Source: Carposina sasakii
Lineage: Eukaryota; Arthropoda; Insecta; Lepidoptera; Carposinidae
DNA: 64,000 nucleotides
Reading direction: 5' to 3'
Assembly (NCBI GenBank): GCA_014607495.2
Contig: CP053160.1
Span: 2,418,001 to 2,482,000 of the forward strand
Part shown: piece by piece, positions 31,021 through 42,964 of the stretch
How positions within the stretch are numbered: position 1 is the stretch's first letter
Layout: the number at the start of each line of letters is the position of its first letter
Program-made: the position numbers and the translations under genes
The notes under the pieces: generated by a model
What the model was told of the DNA's origin: nothing
What the model saw: the letters and a program-made list of their open reading frames with translations, nothing else
Database searches by the model: none

Positions 31021-31722
31021 CTACTTTTATTTTATTTGTTATTATTAATCATCTAAAGAGAAGTCTTGTGCTGAGTCTGCCAAACTAACAATATCGTTAT
31101 GTCTATAAATTTTTTGAAAATACCTTTCTAATATGAGTGAGTCTGGTATCTGAAATGCCTTTAGTATTATCGAATTTTCAGATCGAGAATAAGACCTCCT
31201 ATTGTTTTGGAATAAAAAGTTTTGTTCCTGGTTTCTGCATTTACCCTTACAAATTTAGAATGGAATGACTGACCCTATAATCCTATCTTAATTTTATTAA
31301 TATATAATTAATACCCCTGAATAGTTATTGTTATAAATGTATCGAAATCTATCGCGCCTTAAGCAAAAACTACCGAACAGATTTTGGTAAAACTTCGCAG
31401 TATATAGGTATAGCTCAGAATAACACATGAGCTAAATGGTTGTGCGAAAGAAGTCGTTGGCGCACTAATAGTAAATCAACATTAGTCCAAACCATTATGA
31501 TCGATAGAGTTAGCCGTTAAAGTTTTCCTAGGATAGCGCTACCGCCATAGCGGACTTACGAACACAAAAAACATCATTACGGTGCAGTTATGTAAAATCT
31601 TCCTTTAAGGTCGGTATATTACGGCACCGTTATTCTAGGACATAACTTTAGATCCCAGAGTGGGTTATTACTCTGTAGAATAGAATAGAATATTGTTTAT
31701 TTGGCTTATACACATTCATATA

Positions 31723-31952
31723 TCTTCTTCTTCTTTAGCCTATTGCATCCAATCCAGGGCACGCCACAAGGCTACTGCCATAGGGGGGTTTTGCCACGCT
31801 GGGCAGACGGGTTTGTGACCGCAGTGTGATTTTCGGACTATCTTGTCAACACAGGAGGCGCTGCTGCCCGCCTCCCGGAAACCCTTAATCGCCTCGTACG
31901 ATACCCACGGGCAGGCATGGGGTGGTACAAACTCTACTCTGCCGGCACCACG
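31723..31952 (-). repeat. LINE 3' end (CR1/Zenon-like), copy 2
   Basis: Reversed; starts in a CTTCTTCTTCTTTAGCCTAT tail and carries CACGCTGGGCAGACGGG, GGAGGCGCTGCTGCCCG and ACGATACCCACGGGCAG. Missing about 40 bp near the tail. Confidence 0.7.
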
Positions 31953-32126
31953 TACATAATCGTATCAAATTAATTAATTTCACAACAGTACCTACCTACC
32001 TAGTTTTATTTGCTACAAATAACGGTGTTTTACATTACCGACTGAGTTCAAGAGAACAAAAGCCATTTCTTTAATTAGTTTGTTGTTAAGATTTATTGTT
32101 TGAATTAGGTTTAAATAACGTACATT

Positions 32127-32281
32127 CAGTGCCGTAAGTAGGCCGGTGCCACTGGTGCCCAGGCACAGGGTGTAGACTCTGGGGGGCGCAAGAATGGCCA
32201 ATTGGCCAGACTAGGCAGGACTAAATAGGGCGTAGTTATAGAATGTCGCACAGGGCGCAGAAAAGTCTAATTACGGCACTG
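32127..32281. mobile_element. hAT-type MITE, 155 bp
   Basis: CAGTGCCGTAAGTAG at the left pairs with CTAATTACGGCACTG at the right. Flanked by a perfect 8-bp duplication CGTACATT (32119-32126, 32282-32289). CAG...CTG ends and an 8-bp duplication are typical of hAT elements. Confidence 0.85.
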
Positions 32282-33528
32282 CGTACATTTAGTACCGCAG
32301 AATCTTATTATAGTACCTATCAATAAACATTAGAAGAGCAGTTAAAAAATTATATATTATTTTAATTCAATTAATTAAATAAAATAAACACATAATACTT
32401 ACTTTTGTATCTAAACATACTCCGACATTCCACAACAGAATATACAAAGGAGAACTTCAAAAAACACTCCACTAACTTCATTTTATAATTAGTTTTAAAG
32501 TCCTTAAAGTATAACGAAACATGTAACACAAAATAATGTTTTATAAAAAAAAAAAAAACAAATTACATAAAAATATCAAGGAACACCGAATTATTATGAT
32601 AATATTGTAAAAACGGCTCACAGCACAATGTCCCTCACTGAACTAACAATATTAAACTTTTCGTCTCGCTTAAAACTGCAATTGGTAATCACAATAGAAA
32701 CTGTAGAGTCGCATTGAACGCTAAAGTTGTTTTATTAGGGTCGATACACATCGGGGGGCATGGCAGTGCCCCCGCCAAGTCGAGCGCGAAGCAAACACTG
32801 CCGTAATATCCTTTACTAGAACCATTTCGCCGCATTTTCAGGCCCCTATTTGAGAACCTCTGGATAAGACCAGAACGCAGAAATTTTCGTCATCCAGTAA
32901 GCTATAATCACATACTTAAAATCCAAAATTTCAAGTCCGTAGGTCATTTAGTTCCGAAGTTAAGCGAAAGCAAAGTTTCGCATTTATGACAGTCACTCAC
33001 TCATTCATGATCATAAAAATAGAACTAGTACTTCCCATAAACTCAGAGAGCTGAAAGTTGGTACATAGTTAGAGTTTAATGGCCACATAAAGGGAAAACT
33101 ATAAAAACTAGGATAATCGAACATCTGGAGTACCTGGTGACCCTGAATAGAAAACACAAGAGCCCAACCAAACTATTAGAGATCGACATACCGCCTTTAC
33201 AAAAAATATTCAACTTAGTGGGCCGCTTCATTTGATGTTAAAAATCGAAGGTCTGAAGTATGGTAGACGGGTAGCGGTTCTGGCGATAGATTGGTGCAAT
33301 GGTGTCATGGAGCACCTGGTTTTGTACTCTTGTATACCCTTCAACGGCCAAGTCACACAAAATTAACTCGCAGTAAGGAACCTTAGACTTGGCAAGACTA
33401 TATTTCATTACTTTTTAAACAAGCAGCTCCATCGAGACTTGGCTAGTTTTTTACAGAATGTTTTTGGTGGGTTTATTTTACAGAAACAATTTTGGAATCC
33501 GACTTTGAATACTTACCTCACATACTTA
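32282..33528. other. Intergenic DNA, possible decayed repeat
   Basis: The part from about 32745 (a GGGGGGCATGGC word, then GTGCCCCCGCC and GTCGAGCGCGAAGC) to 33250 is less AT-rich and looks like a repeat, but no second copy is in the window. No coding frame seen apart from the weak exon candidate. Confidence 0.35.
32403..32481 (-). CDS. Candidate first exon (signal-peptide-like), weak
   Basis: On the minus strand an ATG opens MKLVECFLKFSFVYSVVECR and six more residues, ending at an excellent donor AAAAGTAAGT. It lies upstream of the left phosphatase in the right orientation. It exits in phase 1, whereas exon 23181-23354 enters in phase 0, so another exon would be needed between. No homology supports it. 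Confidence 0.2.
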
Positions 33529-33745
33529 CACGGGTGTGTTCCCGAAATGGGGTAGCCAGAACTACAGGCTAGTGAAGGATGTACCGCAGCTACGTTTAAC
33601 ATGGCGGTGTCAGATGTTAATGATGAGACAAGTTTCTAGCTCATAGTCTAATAACAAGCCCCTGCGTTTCTTAGGCGACACCTACGACATGAACGGAAAG
33701 AGAGCCAGCAGATGTATTCTAGTAAAACCCCGCATCAACACAGGC
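33529..33745 (-). repeat. RPT-A copy, reversed
   Basis: From CACGGGTGTGTTCCCGAAAT to CCCCGCATCAACACAGG. Confidence 0.7.
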
Positions 33746-34559
33746 TTTTTATACCAATTAGCACCGCGCTTTCAGTAAAAATTCTATTCTAATGTAGCCA
33801 AACCTAAGTTACCCAACATATTTAATTACCTTATACCTAAAGATATTCCAGAATTGACTGACTACTTACTCCTGTAAGCCAAGATCAGTAGAATCTGAAG
33901 TAATAGGAAAGTGTACACACACCTTTATAGCTCTGCCTCAAAAAGTATTGTTTTCGTAGAAAAGGGCCTTGAACTGGGCCTTAGCACGTACACGTATGCA
34001 ATGTAGGTTAGTTGATTGACGATGGGGACACATTGCATCATGGCATTCAATCAGACGCATAACTGCACTTTTTACTTATTAATAGGATTTTATTGACAAA
34101 AACTCGAACATAACATTGAGAGTAAAGTTTTTTACATTGCATTTCTTTTTAAAATATTTTTATAACCTAAACTATACTTATATTTAATGTATTAGTCATT
34201 TCAGCTACTGCAGCTGAATGCATGATTATAATCCCGACAAAGCTAATCAAATGTAATTTAAAAAATATATCTTGTGCACATAATAAAAGTGGTTTCGACT
34301 CCACACCTCCGCTGTTCCTATTAATATTTATTAACTTAATTCGCAGCTGCTTCAGCACAATGCGGTCGCCTTTTGTCACAAACGAACCGGACAATCGATG
34401 GTGCGCTAAGATACTAATCCGGAATGTACATTATGCTTTACGAGGAGTTCAAGTTAAAATAATCTAATCTCAAAACATTACAGTGTAGGCTGCTACATAA
34501 ATAAATAATTTGTATAAATCATCACATCACCTTCCTGTCCTTATCCCATTATTTATATA

Positions 34560-34920
34560 TACGGGGTGTTTTTTCGTTACCAGGGTACGTACTCTATACA
34601 TCAAATAAAGTAGTTTATGCCACAAAATTGCTGGGAAACGATGTAATTTAAAAACAAAAAAAAATGATTTATTGATCGGGCGAAATTTATAGTGTCCAGT
34701 GTTTATGCTAGTTTTTTCATAGACAGATATTAATTATTTCTCGGGAAAAAATCCTGCTACGCGCGACTATGTGCGACTATTTGCAGAAAAACGCAGTCTA
34801 TTTACTCAACTTTGGACCCTAATATCTTGGGAACCAGACACTTCCCAGGAGAAAAATTATCGTGATGATGAGGAGATTCCGTAGTTTTCGGGAACGTTGA
34901 CAACCAAAAATCACCCTGTA
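34560..34920 (-). mobile_element. MITE-B copy 1
   Basis: TACGGGGTGTTTTTTCG at the left and AAAAATCACCCTGTA at the right form short inverted ends. The interior matches 35288-35671 in reverse. 361 bp, non-coding. Confidence 0.8.
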
Positions 34921-35023
34921 TGTGGTTTCTTTCAAAACTAATTTTGCCTTTGTTTGTCTGACGCCAACCCACATCGGGTATAGCTAACTGACAATTTTCG
35001 AAAAATGCTTCCATGTAATAAAT

Positions 35024-35286
35024 ATACAGGTGAAACAAAAGGGGTATGTTAAGCGAAAAGCTATGTAAATAGCCCACTAAAAGGAACCTATCCACAAAAT
35101 TTCAGACTCGAATCACGTGTTTATTTTTCCAGATAGTATGAAGAATTCCTAAATAACTCAGGAATGTTCATACAATCTTGAAAAATAAACATGTGATTTT
35201 GAGTCCCAAATTATAGAAATAGATTATCTATAGTGGGCTGTTTACATAGCTTTTCGCTTAACATACCCTTTTGTTACATCCTGTAT
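35024..35286. mobile_element. MITE-A, complete foldback copy
   Basis: TACAGGTGAAACAAAAGGGG at the left and its complement ending CATCCTGTA at the right. The inverted similarity runs inward through GTTAAGCGAAAAGCTATGTA and AATCACATGTTTATTTTT, so most of the 263 bp can fold back. It directly abuts MITE-B copy 2. Confidence 0.82.
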
Positions 35287-35287
35287 A

Positions 35288-35671
35288 TACAGGATGATTT
35301 TTGGTCGTCAACGTTCCCGAAAACTACGGAATCTCCTCATCATCACGATCATTTTTCTCCATGGAAGCATACCTGGGAAGTGTCTGGTTTCCAAAATATT
35401 AGGGTCCAAAGTTGAGTAAATAGACTGCCATTTTCTGCATAAATGCACATAGACGCGCGTAGCAAGATTTTTTCACGAGAAATAATTAATATCTGTCTAT
35501 AAAAAAACTAACATGAACACTAGACACTATAAATTCCGCCAGATCAAGTAATTAAAAAATTTTTTTGAAAAAAAAAAAAATTCCCAGCATTTTTTTTGGC
35601 ATAAACTTACTTTATTTGATGTATAGAGTACGTACCCTTCGTTAAAGGTGGCCACAAAAAAACACCCTGTA
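35288..35671 (+). mobile_element. MITE-B copy 2
   Basis: Starts TACAGGATGATTTTTGGTCG and ends AACACCCTGTA. Other copies: 29124, 34560, 49320, 58164. Reversed relative to copy 1, so the two flank MITE-A in opposite orientation. Confidence 0.82.
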
Positions 35672-35683
35672 GATACAGGTCCG

Positions 35684-35731
35684 TGACTGGGATCAAACCT
35701 ACGTCGTCCGACTAGAAGGCGCACGTCTTAA
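35684..35731 (-). repeat. tRNA-like SINE head fragment
   Basis: GGATCAAACCTACGTCG with GAAGGCGCACGTCTTAATCA resembles the reversed head at 24945-25015. Confidence 0.4.
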
Positions 35732-35732
35732 T

Positions 35733-35992
35733 CATCATCATCATCAGCCTATTGCAGTCCACTGCTGGACGTAGGCCTCCCCCGGGGCACGCCACAAGAC
35801 TGCCTTGGGGGGTATTTGCCCATAATCACCACGCTAGGCAGGCGGGTTGGTGACCGCAGTTTGTATTTTGGACTATGTTGTCAACACGGGAGGCGCTGCT
35901 GCCGACCTCCCGGAAACCCTTAATCGCCTCGTACGATACCCACGGGTAGACATGGGGTGGTACGAATTCTACTCTGCTGGCATCACGCGGCT
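35733..35992 (-). repeat. LINE 3' end (CR1/Zenon-like), copy 3
   Basis: Reversed; (CAT)n tail, then CAGCCTATTGCAGTCCACTG, GTAGGCCTCCCCC, GGCAGGCGGGTTGGTGACC and GAAACCCTTAATCGCCTC. The longest of the copies in the window. Confidence 0.72.
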
Positions 35993-36034
35993 AATAACGA
36001 CCCGATGATTGTTACGTCAAGGATTACCCATGAC

Positions 36035-36094
36035 ATGACAGAAAGCTAAATCACTCGGGTAAAGTTTTACCTGAGTGATTTAGCTTTCTGTCAT
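36035..36094. repeat. 60-bp near-perfect palindrome
   Basis: ATGACAGAAAGCTAAATCAC and the next nine bases (ending GGTAAA) are mirrored by the complement immediately after a 2-base centre, with one mismatch in 29 pairs. Non-coding. A hairpin or cruciform is possible. Confidence 0.85.
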
Positions 36095-36663
36095 CTATGG
36101 TATATACCTATGGGTACACCTCGTTTTAGAATCGGGTGCATCAATAGGCCTTAGCGCCTATTTCTATGGGTGTAGCTATACTAAGGCCTCTGCTGTCTTT
36201 TTACCCTACTGCGCCACGCAAAGGAGTGGTATTGTGTTTAACAGCCTATGTATGTATGTTTGTATGTTCCTTTGAAGCACTACAAAGACCAAACGCCTCG
36301 ACCAATTTTTATGATTCATACGTCAATCGATTCCTCTTAGTCCAGCGAGTGTCACTAAAGACATGACGTTAGTAAAAATCCAATATGGCGACTACTGGAC
36401 CCCATTTTGTGCAAATGAAAAAAAATTAAGTCGATAAACTATATCGAGTGGGGTATCGTTGAATAGGTATTTAAAAATTATTTTTAGGTTTCTCTCAATA
36501 TTTTTTGATTCGACCAACCGTTTAGGACCTATATCGATTGAAAGTTGCGTAACAACCATTCTCACATATAAGTTTTTAGACAGCAGCAAGACGAAAACTT
36601 CTTGCTGCCGAGCATGTTCAGCATGTTTCTTGAAGCGTACCTTTTAGTAGCTAGGTACTCATA

Positions 36664-36717
36664 AAAACAAACACTTAGAATTCTAGACCACAGGACATCT
36701 AAGTGCTTGTTTTTTTC
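36664..36717. repeat. Short inverted repeat (17-bp arms)
   Basis: AAAAACAAACACTTAGA and TCTAAGTGCTTGTTTTT pair with one mismatch around a loop of about 18 bp. Confidence 0.5.
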
Positions 36718-37361
36718 TTTTCAGTTTTTCTTATTATGTACATTATTTGGTTCTTTTTCAAGCAGTCGGGTTTTTGGATTTTTTAAATTATGTTTTTTAT
36801 TCTAAAACTTATTAAGATAGATACAGCATCAATTTTCATTACAAAAATTGGCCGATAGAAATCTTTGTAGCGTAGCAGATTTGAAACTAAAGTCGTCTGC
36901 AGTGGAACGGGTCAACTCTGTGCCTGTAGCATTGAGAGAATGGTAGCGGATAATCTGTATTACATTTATAGTTACTGAGAATTATGAAGGTCCCTTTGGC
37001 AATCTTTAATAACTTTGTCAGTAATAAACCAGTCAGATCAGTGCTTGAACCGGCGGCGTCGTCATTGAGTTAAAATTAATACTAAAATTATACCTAGACG
37101 CAGTGTTGCGTATGAGGTTTTATTTCTCGTGCTCTATTGCTATATTGAGCATTGAGACTATTTTAGGAAACTGTGATCATTTATTTTAGTTTCAATATTT
37201 TTGATGACGTATGTATTAAAAGACTTTTTTGTATCGATAAAATTAATAGATATAGCTCAAAAAAACCACGCGATTTGCGAACTTCGATCACTAAAGATTA
37301 AATACAACTCTTTTACAGTCGATAACGCACATCGTACAAAGGCAGGCTGCCTGTCATCTAT

Positions 37362-37593
37362 TATATACATACATATAATCACGCCTTTATCCCTTACGGG
37401 GTAGGCAGAGCACTAAGGGCCGATAGAACCACATGGTGCCACTTCTAATCAATTTTTAGGGTATAGTTGAGATGTACAAGTTCGGTTAGTAGTGACAGGT
37501 GGTCAACCCATCGCCTATAAAACACCAAGACCCTCTTGTCCCTCTACTGGCTTGTACAGTATGCCCGGGAAGAGAAGCAGCTGTAGTATTACA
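37362..37593 (-). repeat. Repeat with (TATG)n tail, copy 2
   Basis: Reversed: ATACATACATATAATCACGC, then CCCTTACGGGGTAGGCAGAG, CACATGGTGCCACTTC, GACAGGTGGTCAACCCATCG and CCGGGAAGAG. Longer than the copy at 14108. Confidence 0.75.
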
Positions 37594-37627
37594 CGTTATT
37601 TTTTCACTCCCAGAGCAGCATAGAAGA

Positions 37628-37849
37628 TATACATATAATATAATAAAATTGTAATGGATCGATGTTTGTGCACGCTTATCTCAGAAACGGCTGGACCGAT
37701 TTCGATGCAGTTTTCAAGAATATATTGTGACAGGTCCCACTTAACATATAGGCTACTTTTTATCACGGGGAAATGTTTACATCCCGGATAATTTCGTCAT
37801 TTTGTTTTTTCTGCAGTCCACATGGACGGAGTCGCGGGCGTCCACTAGT
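37628..37849 (-). repeat. LINE-like 3' end (RTE-type), copy 2, reversed
   Basis: Carries the complement of the 13345 family: TATTGTGACAGGTCCCACTT, TATAGGCTACTTTTTATC and GGCGTCCACTAGT. Confidence 0.75.
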
Positions 37850-38228
37850 CCCAACTAATATTGTAAATTCGAAAGTATATACCTACCTAAGTTCTGAAGT
37901 CGCGAGCAACAACTAGTCTAGAAATAATTTAATCTAAGGTCTCGTCTTAAATAATTTATTGGAAATACGTTATTATCAGTCAGTATCGTGATTTATGAAT
38001 TTTGAGGAAAATAATAAATTTGGTATAGCGCTTTGACTATCGATGATAAAAATAAGTGTCCATGATTAGTATAGAGTTTTAGCGCCCTCTATATTTGTCA
38101 TGATCATTATGCTTAAAGAAGTTGGCATGAACAATGTGATTGTAGTACCTTAGTCTTTAACGAACGATTAAACGAAAACCACTGGCTGTGTTGTTGGTAT
38201 ACTTAGTAGTTCGTGCAGATGCTAATAG

Positions 38229-39365
38229 ATGTCGCTGTGCTGTCCATATGTACCGGGTGTTGGGTATTATGGAGTTAACTTCCTTTCTACGTGGAAAAGT
38301 GTACCTTCTGGAGTGCCGCAAGGCTCTTTATTAGGGCCACTTTTATTCAATATATTTATTAATGATGTCATAACCTGTTTTAAACATTCAAAAATTCTCC
38401 TGTACGCTGATGACATGAAAATTAAAAAAAAAAATCGAAAACGAATTTGATTGTCAACTCCTACAGGACGATCTTAATAGATTTGATGAATATTGCACAA
38501 TTAATAAATTGGATTTAAATGTCAATAAATGTTACTGCATATCTTTCACAAGAAAAACAAAACCCGTAAACTTTAAATACCTCCTAAAAGGACAACACTT
38601 AAAAAAGGTGGAAGAAATTCGAGATTTAGGCATCATTCACGATTCTAAACTGACATGTCACATTAATTACATAGAAAAATCCAGTAAAGCCTTAGGTTTC
38701 TTAAAAGAACTTGCTCTCAGTTCAACAATATTAAACTCTTCAAAATTATTCTGTGCCTTGGTACGTAGCTCCCTAGAGTATTGCTCTCAGGTTTGGAACC
38801 CACGGTACAATATCTACATAGATAGGCTTGAGTCAATACAAATAAAATTTCTGAAATATATTCAATTTAAATCGAAATGCTTTGATTCAAGTTATATTGC
38901 AATGTGTCGTAGGCATCATATCCTTCCTCTTTATATTAGACGACAAATCTCTGATGTAACTGTACTAGTTAAAATAGCTCAAAATCAATGGATACCCTAA
39001 TTTACTGGCAAAACTTTTTCTTAAAGTACCGAATAGATCTGTAAGAATACCTTCGATCCTTGCTGTCTCTCGCAGTTTAAGCAACTATAGGCAAAATTCA
39101 TTCTTTATTAGATCGGCACATGATTTTAACAGGCTGGCTATCTACTCGGAACTCGACTTGTTAAACTCAAACCCCAAATATTGCAGAACTACAATTGCTA
39201 GGTTGTGGTTTAATGGTTCTCAATCTGTCTAACTAGTTTTATGTAACAGACAAGCATTTTTGCTACAGTCATGTGAAAACATGTAAATGGTGTTTATTAA
39301 ATTCATAGTTGTATATTAAGATAAACTGACTGTTTGTTTTCCGAATAAAATAAAATAAAATAAAA

Positions 39366-39396
<31 letters not shown>

Positions 39397-39400
39397 ACAT
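38229..39400 (+). pseudogene. 5'-truncated jockey-type LINE reverse transcriptase
   Basis: Reading VPSGVPQGSLLGPLLFNIFI then LLYADDMKI gives the RT fingers and YADD active-site motifs. A shift in an A-run near 38425-38435 moves to the frame with LDLNVNKCYCISF, LGIIHDSKL and LVRSSLEYCSQVWNP. A second shift near 38995 leads to RSVRIPSILAV and a stop near 39230. A 3' UTR and an (AAATA)n/(AATA)n tail to 39400 follow. Everything 5' of the RT palm is absent, as is usual for target-primed insertions. Two frameshifts make it non-functional. Confidence 0.85.
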
Positions 39401-39652
39401 GGTAAATTCAGCTGGCAGATAAGATGGTTGGTTTACAGATTCGGTTTAGCGGTTCTCAATAATAGTGTAATAAGAATCAACTATGTTTTATTATTACATT
39501 ACGGCTAGCGTCCGAAGTGCGAAATTAGACTAGCTTATGTAGTAAAATATCTCAAATATCGGCATAATCTTAGCTCTACTAACTATCAAGCCTCCTACAC
39601 CCACTGTAAAGTATAGGCCTCCTCCTCAGTCAGTACTCGACTTTACGCAGTC

Positions 39653-39949
39653 TTGCGTCAGCCACCGAAGGACAATGAAGTTGGTAATGTCTCAGACTAC
39701 CCGGCTAGTGGCCTGACTCCATGTCTCTTTGCGTCCCTTGGCCACTATTCCGGCACCGCTCTAGTCCATCTACTGTCGTCCTTCCGGGACAAGTGGCCTG
39801 CCCATATCTATCACATCAATCTAGGCCCACTTGCACTAAATACGTTTTCTATCTGCGGATTAGAACCTGCGGAAAATATGACGTTACATATATGTAAAAA
39901 CATTACAAATAATCCTACTATTAAAAACATTGTAAGTGGGGCGAAATAA
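39653..39949 (+). other. Unidentified 98-codon frame in a less AT-rich patch
   Basis: The patch at 39640-39870 contains AGTGGCCTGACTCC and CATCTACTGTCGTCC and has higher GC than its surroundings. The frame on the + strand has no motif I recognise, and neither strand reads as a known family. It may be a decayed repeat. Confidence 0.2.
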
Positions 39950-40716
39950 AAAAAGTAAGTTGTGATGTTTTTTTGAGAAATAAAAAGTAGCAGCGTTTAT
40001 ATATTTTATTTATTAAATACGTATTATAAACAAACAACTTCAAATATCACAATAGTACCTATACTACTACTATGCAAAAACTTATCTGACAAAATTCATT
40101 TACAGCAAATTTCTATAACTGATCTTGAGAGATTTTTTGCATATCTCAGATTTATTCTTCAATTGTTTTTGTATAAAATTTCAAATTAGGAAAAAAAATC
40201 CGAGATTCTGTTTGATCTCTCGTATTGAAATTGGCCGTTAATCAAAAATACTGCCTGTATTTCAAAGTGAGTCGGCAATAGGGAATATGCACGTATTTTT
40301 TTTATGATTGCAATAGTGTTGCGTTTCAAGTCGTTTGAATTTCCCATCTATTTAATGCACTTTTTAATAATGATTTTCTTATATAAAAACGCAATCAAAT
40401 TAAAAAATATTAATATGTACGTAAATCTCAAGGAAAGAAGATTACATATTAAAAAATTACCGTCATTTGAATTACATGCGTATTCCCTATTATTCCACGA
40501 AAAGAACAAATCTTCCGCGCCTAGGGTTCATCTGATTATACCTATAATATAAAACATAACTATAGAAAGGCAGGTTGATCATAATGAAGTGGTCATCTGA
40601 TACGGCTATAATAGCAATGGCTCCAAAATAGTTTGTGATCCCTTATTTTGTCCCTTAAAATCCCTCTATTTTATATTAAGAATATTATTTACATACAAAC
40701 ATACATACAAAAATAG

Positions 40717-40800
40717 GGTGCTTAGCCAGAATTGCAGAATCATGAAGCAGATCTTACAGCAACATTTAGAGAAGCATGGCAAGATGTGAAAGAACAGCGA
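40717..40800 (-). repeat. RPT-A fragment
   Basis: GGGTGCTTAGCCAGAATTGC and ATCTTACAGCAACATTTAG match the reversed RPT-A outer end. Confidence 0.45.
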
Positions 40801-40837
40801 TAACTTGACAAGTTATTCCTCTATGGTTTTACTAATG

Positions 40838-41093
40838 TGATGATGATGATGATCTCCGACCGTATTTCGGTCAAGGCGACCAATCTCTACGGAGATTGGC
40901 CAGGTACGCAGGAGATATTATAGTGCACAAGTGTGTGCGCAAACACAGATGCACTCTATATTCCATTACTCTCATAGTCCGATGGGACAGAAAGCCGACA
41001 CGACCGGAGAGAGATCAGGCGCAAGACCAACGGTTTTACGTGCTTTCCGAGGCACGAGCTAAGTGACAATTTTGCAATATTAATCTGTACATT
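40838..41093. repeat. Repeat beginning TGATGATGATGATGATCTCC, copy 2
   Basis: Full version of the 17371 repeat, with an extra middle part (GTGTGCGCAAACACAGATGC, GGACAGAAAGCCGACACGAC and CAACGGTTTTACGTGC). A GAT-microsatellite end suggests a reversed LINE/SINE tail. Confidence 0.65.
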
Positions 41094-42774
41094 AAATAAA
41101 TTCATTGGTAGGTACATTTACTAATATACCTACTGTACTACTAAATCGTAATAACTAAATTTTAATAATTAATACTTTAAAAGGTAATTTTAAATGTTAA
41201 TATATACTTACCTAGGTATTTAGGATGCTAAAAGATAAAGGAAAACATTTATTTGATCTTGTCGTTAAAAAATGTCAGGTAAATAAATTATTTTCAGCTT
41301 TTATTTCTAACGCAAATTATTTCCTTAAAAATTATTATAATACTTACAACTTAAACAAATATAAGTAACCTAAATATATACAATATTTATTTACTAAGTA
41401 CCTAATATAAAAATTCGTTATAGATTCTCGTGTTTATTAAATTTTATAAAATGTGATTTTTTTAGTTCTTGCATTTTATAATAATTTATGAATGTATCTA
41501 TATAAGTAGGTACCTAGGTACTTAAATGCATAATTACTATTATGTACCACATTTCATACAAATATAAATTTTTGTAGTACATTCGGTTAGTAAGACGCAA
41601 GTTAGTGGTAGCAGTTACAAGTCTACGTTAAAATAAAACGTACCTATGAATAAAAACAAGAAACCAATTTTATAACACTTTTAGCTACATATAGCTTGAG
41701 TGGGGTATATAAGATGAGGTAAACTTAGAATTTCGAGGGGGTAAATGGAGCAAACCATAGTAAAATGATATGATGTAAAACGGACGCATAATCGATTTAC
41801 AGCGAAACTGTAAGTTTGCAAGGTACTGCCATACATACGAGTTATACTTAATATACAAATGCACACCTATTCTATAAGTGGACGATCAGCTTGGTTTAAC
41901 TCTATGTCCCTTGCGTGCCTACTTTCCCACTTTTAGTTTAGGCACATAATACTTTTATAAAACTAGCATAACTTTTATAAAAAAAGACACAGTGTTGATT
42001 TGCTTACTATAAAACATAATTTTATAAAAAAAGACACAGTGTTGATTTGCTTACTTCATAATTTCAGCCGTTAAGTCCACTGTTGAACATAGGCCTCCTC
42101 CAAAACCTTCCTTACTTACTTTCTTCATCAAATATTCTTCAGTGCTTAGATAATAATGGAAGACACGTGACTTAGTAAATTTTTGACGTGATTTATGAAT
42201 GATGCCACTTCATGCGTTTGCATACACTCAATTCTTATACGCTTAATCTGAATCTGAAGTCGTAACTGCAATGTCGTAGAAAGTAGAGTACCAAAATTTT
42301 ATGATATTTTTTTGAGTTCTTTAGTTTTAAGAGGCACTTCTTTTGATCACAAGTTGATAGTTACTGGTTAAGGTTAATAATAGTCCTAATTACAGTTTTT
42401 ACTTACAGATATTTGTGGGCTGAAGCTGTCAACAAAATCAACCATTAAAAATTAAAAATAACCTGACTACAAGCAGTACGCTCAACAACACAATACGCTT
42501 TATTTTGCATTAAATTCTGTACACCTTACACGAAGGTTTGAGAACTTTCATTCACTATCATACAAAAAAAAATGTTTACACCAAATACGAGTGAAAAGTT
42601 CTCTTGGTTACTTGTATCAGTTGTACCTATAGGTGACGACTACACCTCAATCTATTTTTGTATCACATATTGCATACACACATAAATACTAAGGCCACAA
42701 ACGACCGTATCATCGTTGATCTATCCACATATGGTTGCTCACACCACACTCTCTTTGGTAATCACTACATATTA
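41094..42774. other. AT-rich intergenic DNA between the two phosphatase genes
   Basis: Contains a 47-bp tandem direct repeat at 41973-42057 (TTTTATAAAAAAAGACACAG twice) and a short LINE-tail scrap at 42061-42110 (AGTCCACTGTTGAACATAGG). AATAAA on the minus strand near 42500 could serve the right gene's mRNA. Confidence 0.45.
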
Positions 42775-42964
42775 TAAAACAAAGTCTCTTTCTGCTGTCT
42801 GTCCCTATGTATGCTTAGATCTTTCAAACTAGGGAACGGATTTTGATGCGGCTTTTTGAATAGATAGAGTGATTCACAAGGAAGGTTTATAATGTATAAC
42901 TAGGGACCCGCCCTGGCTTCGCACGGGAGTAATGCACGCGGACGAAGCCGTGGGTGGCCGCTAG
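42775..42964 (+). repeat. LINE-like repeat fragment
   Basis: Holds TCTGTCCCTATGTATGCTTA, GGATTTTGATGCGGCTTTTT and GATAGAGTGATTCACAAGGA, then GGGACCCGCCCTGGCTTCGC and GGTGGCCGCTAGT. The last module also ends the copy at 47061-47462. Confidence 0.6.

Noticed and set aside
35233..35415. 60-codon frame with repeated relatives (e.g. 34802-35095 minus)
   Set aside because: The similar peptides come from MITE-A/MITE-B sequence read in either direction; not protein-coding.
39345..39400. (AAATA)n/(AATA)n run as an independent microsatellite locus
   Set aside because: It is the 3' tail of the jockey-type LINE.
41973..42057. 47-bp direct repeat as a satellite or regulatory array
   Set aside because: Only two units, AT-rich, and no further copies nearby; noted as a simple duplication.
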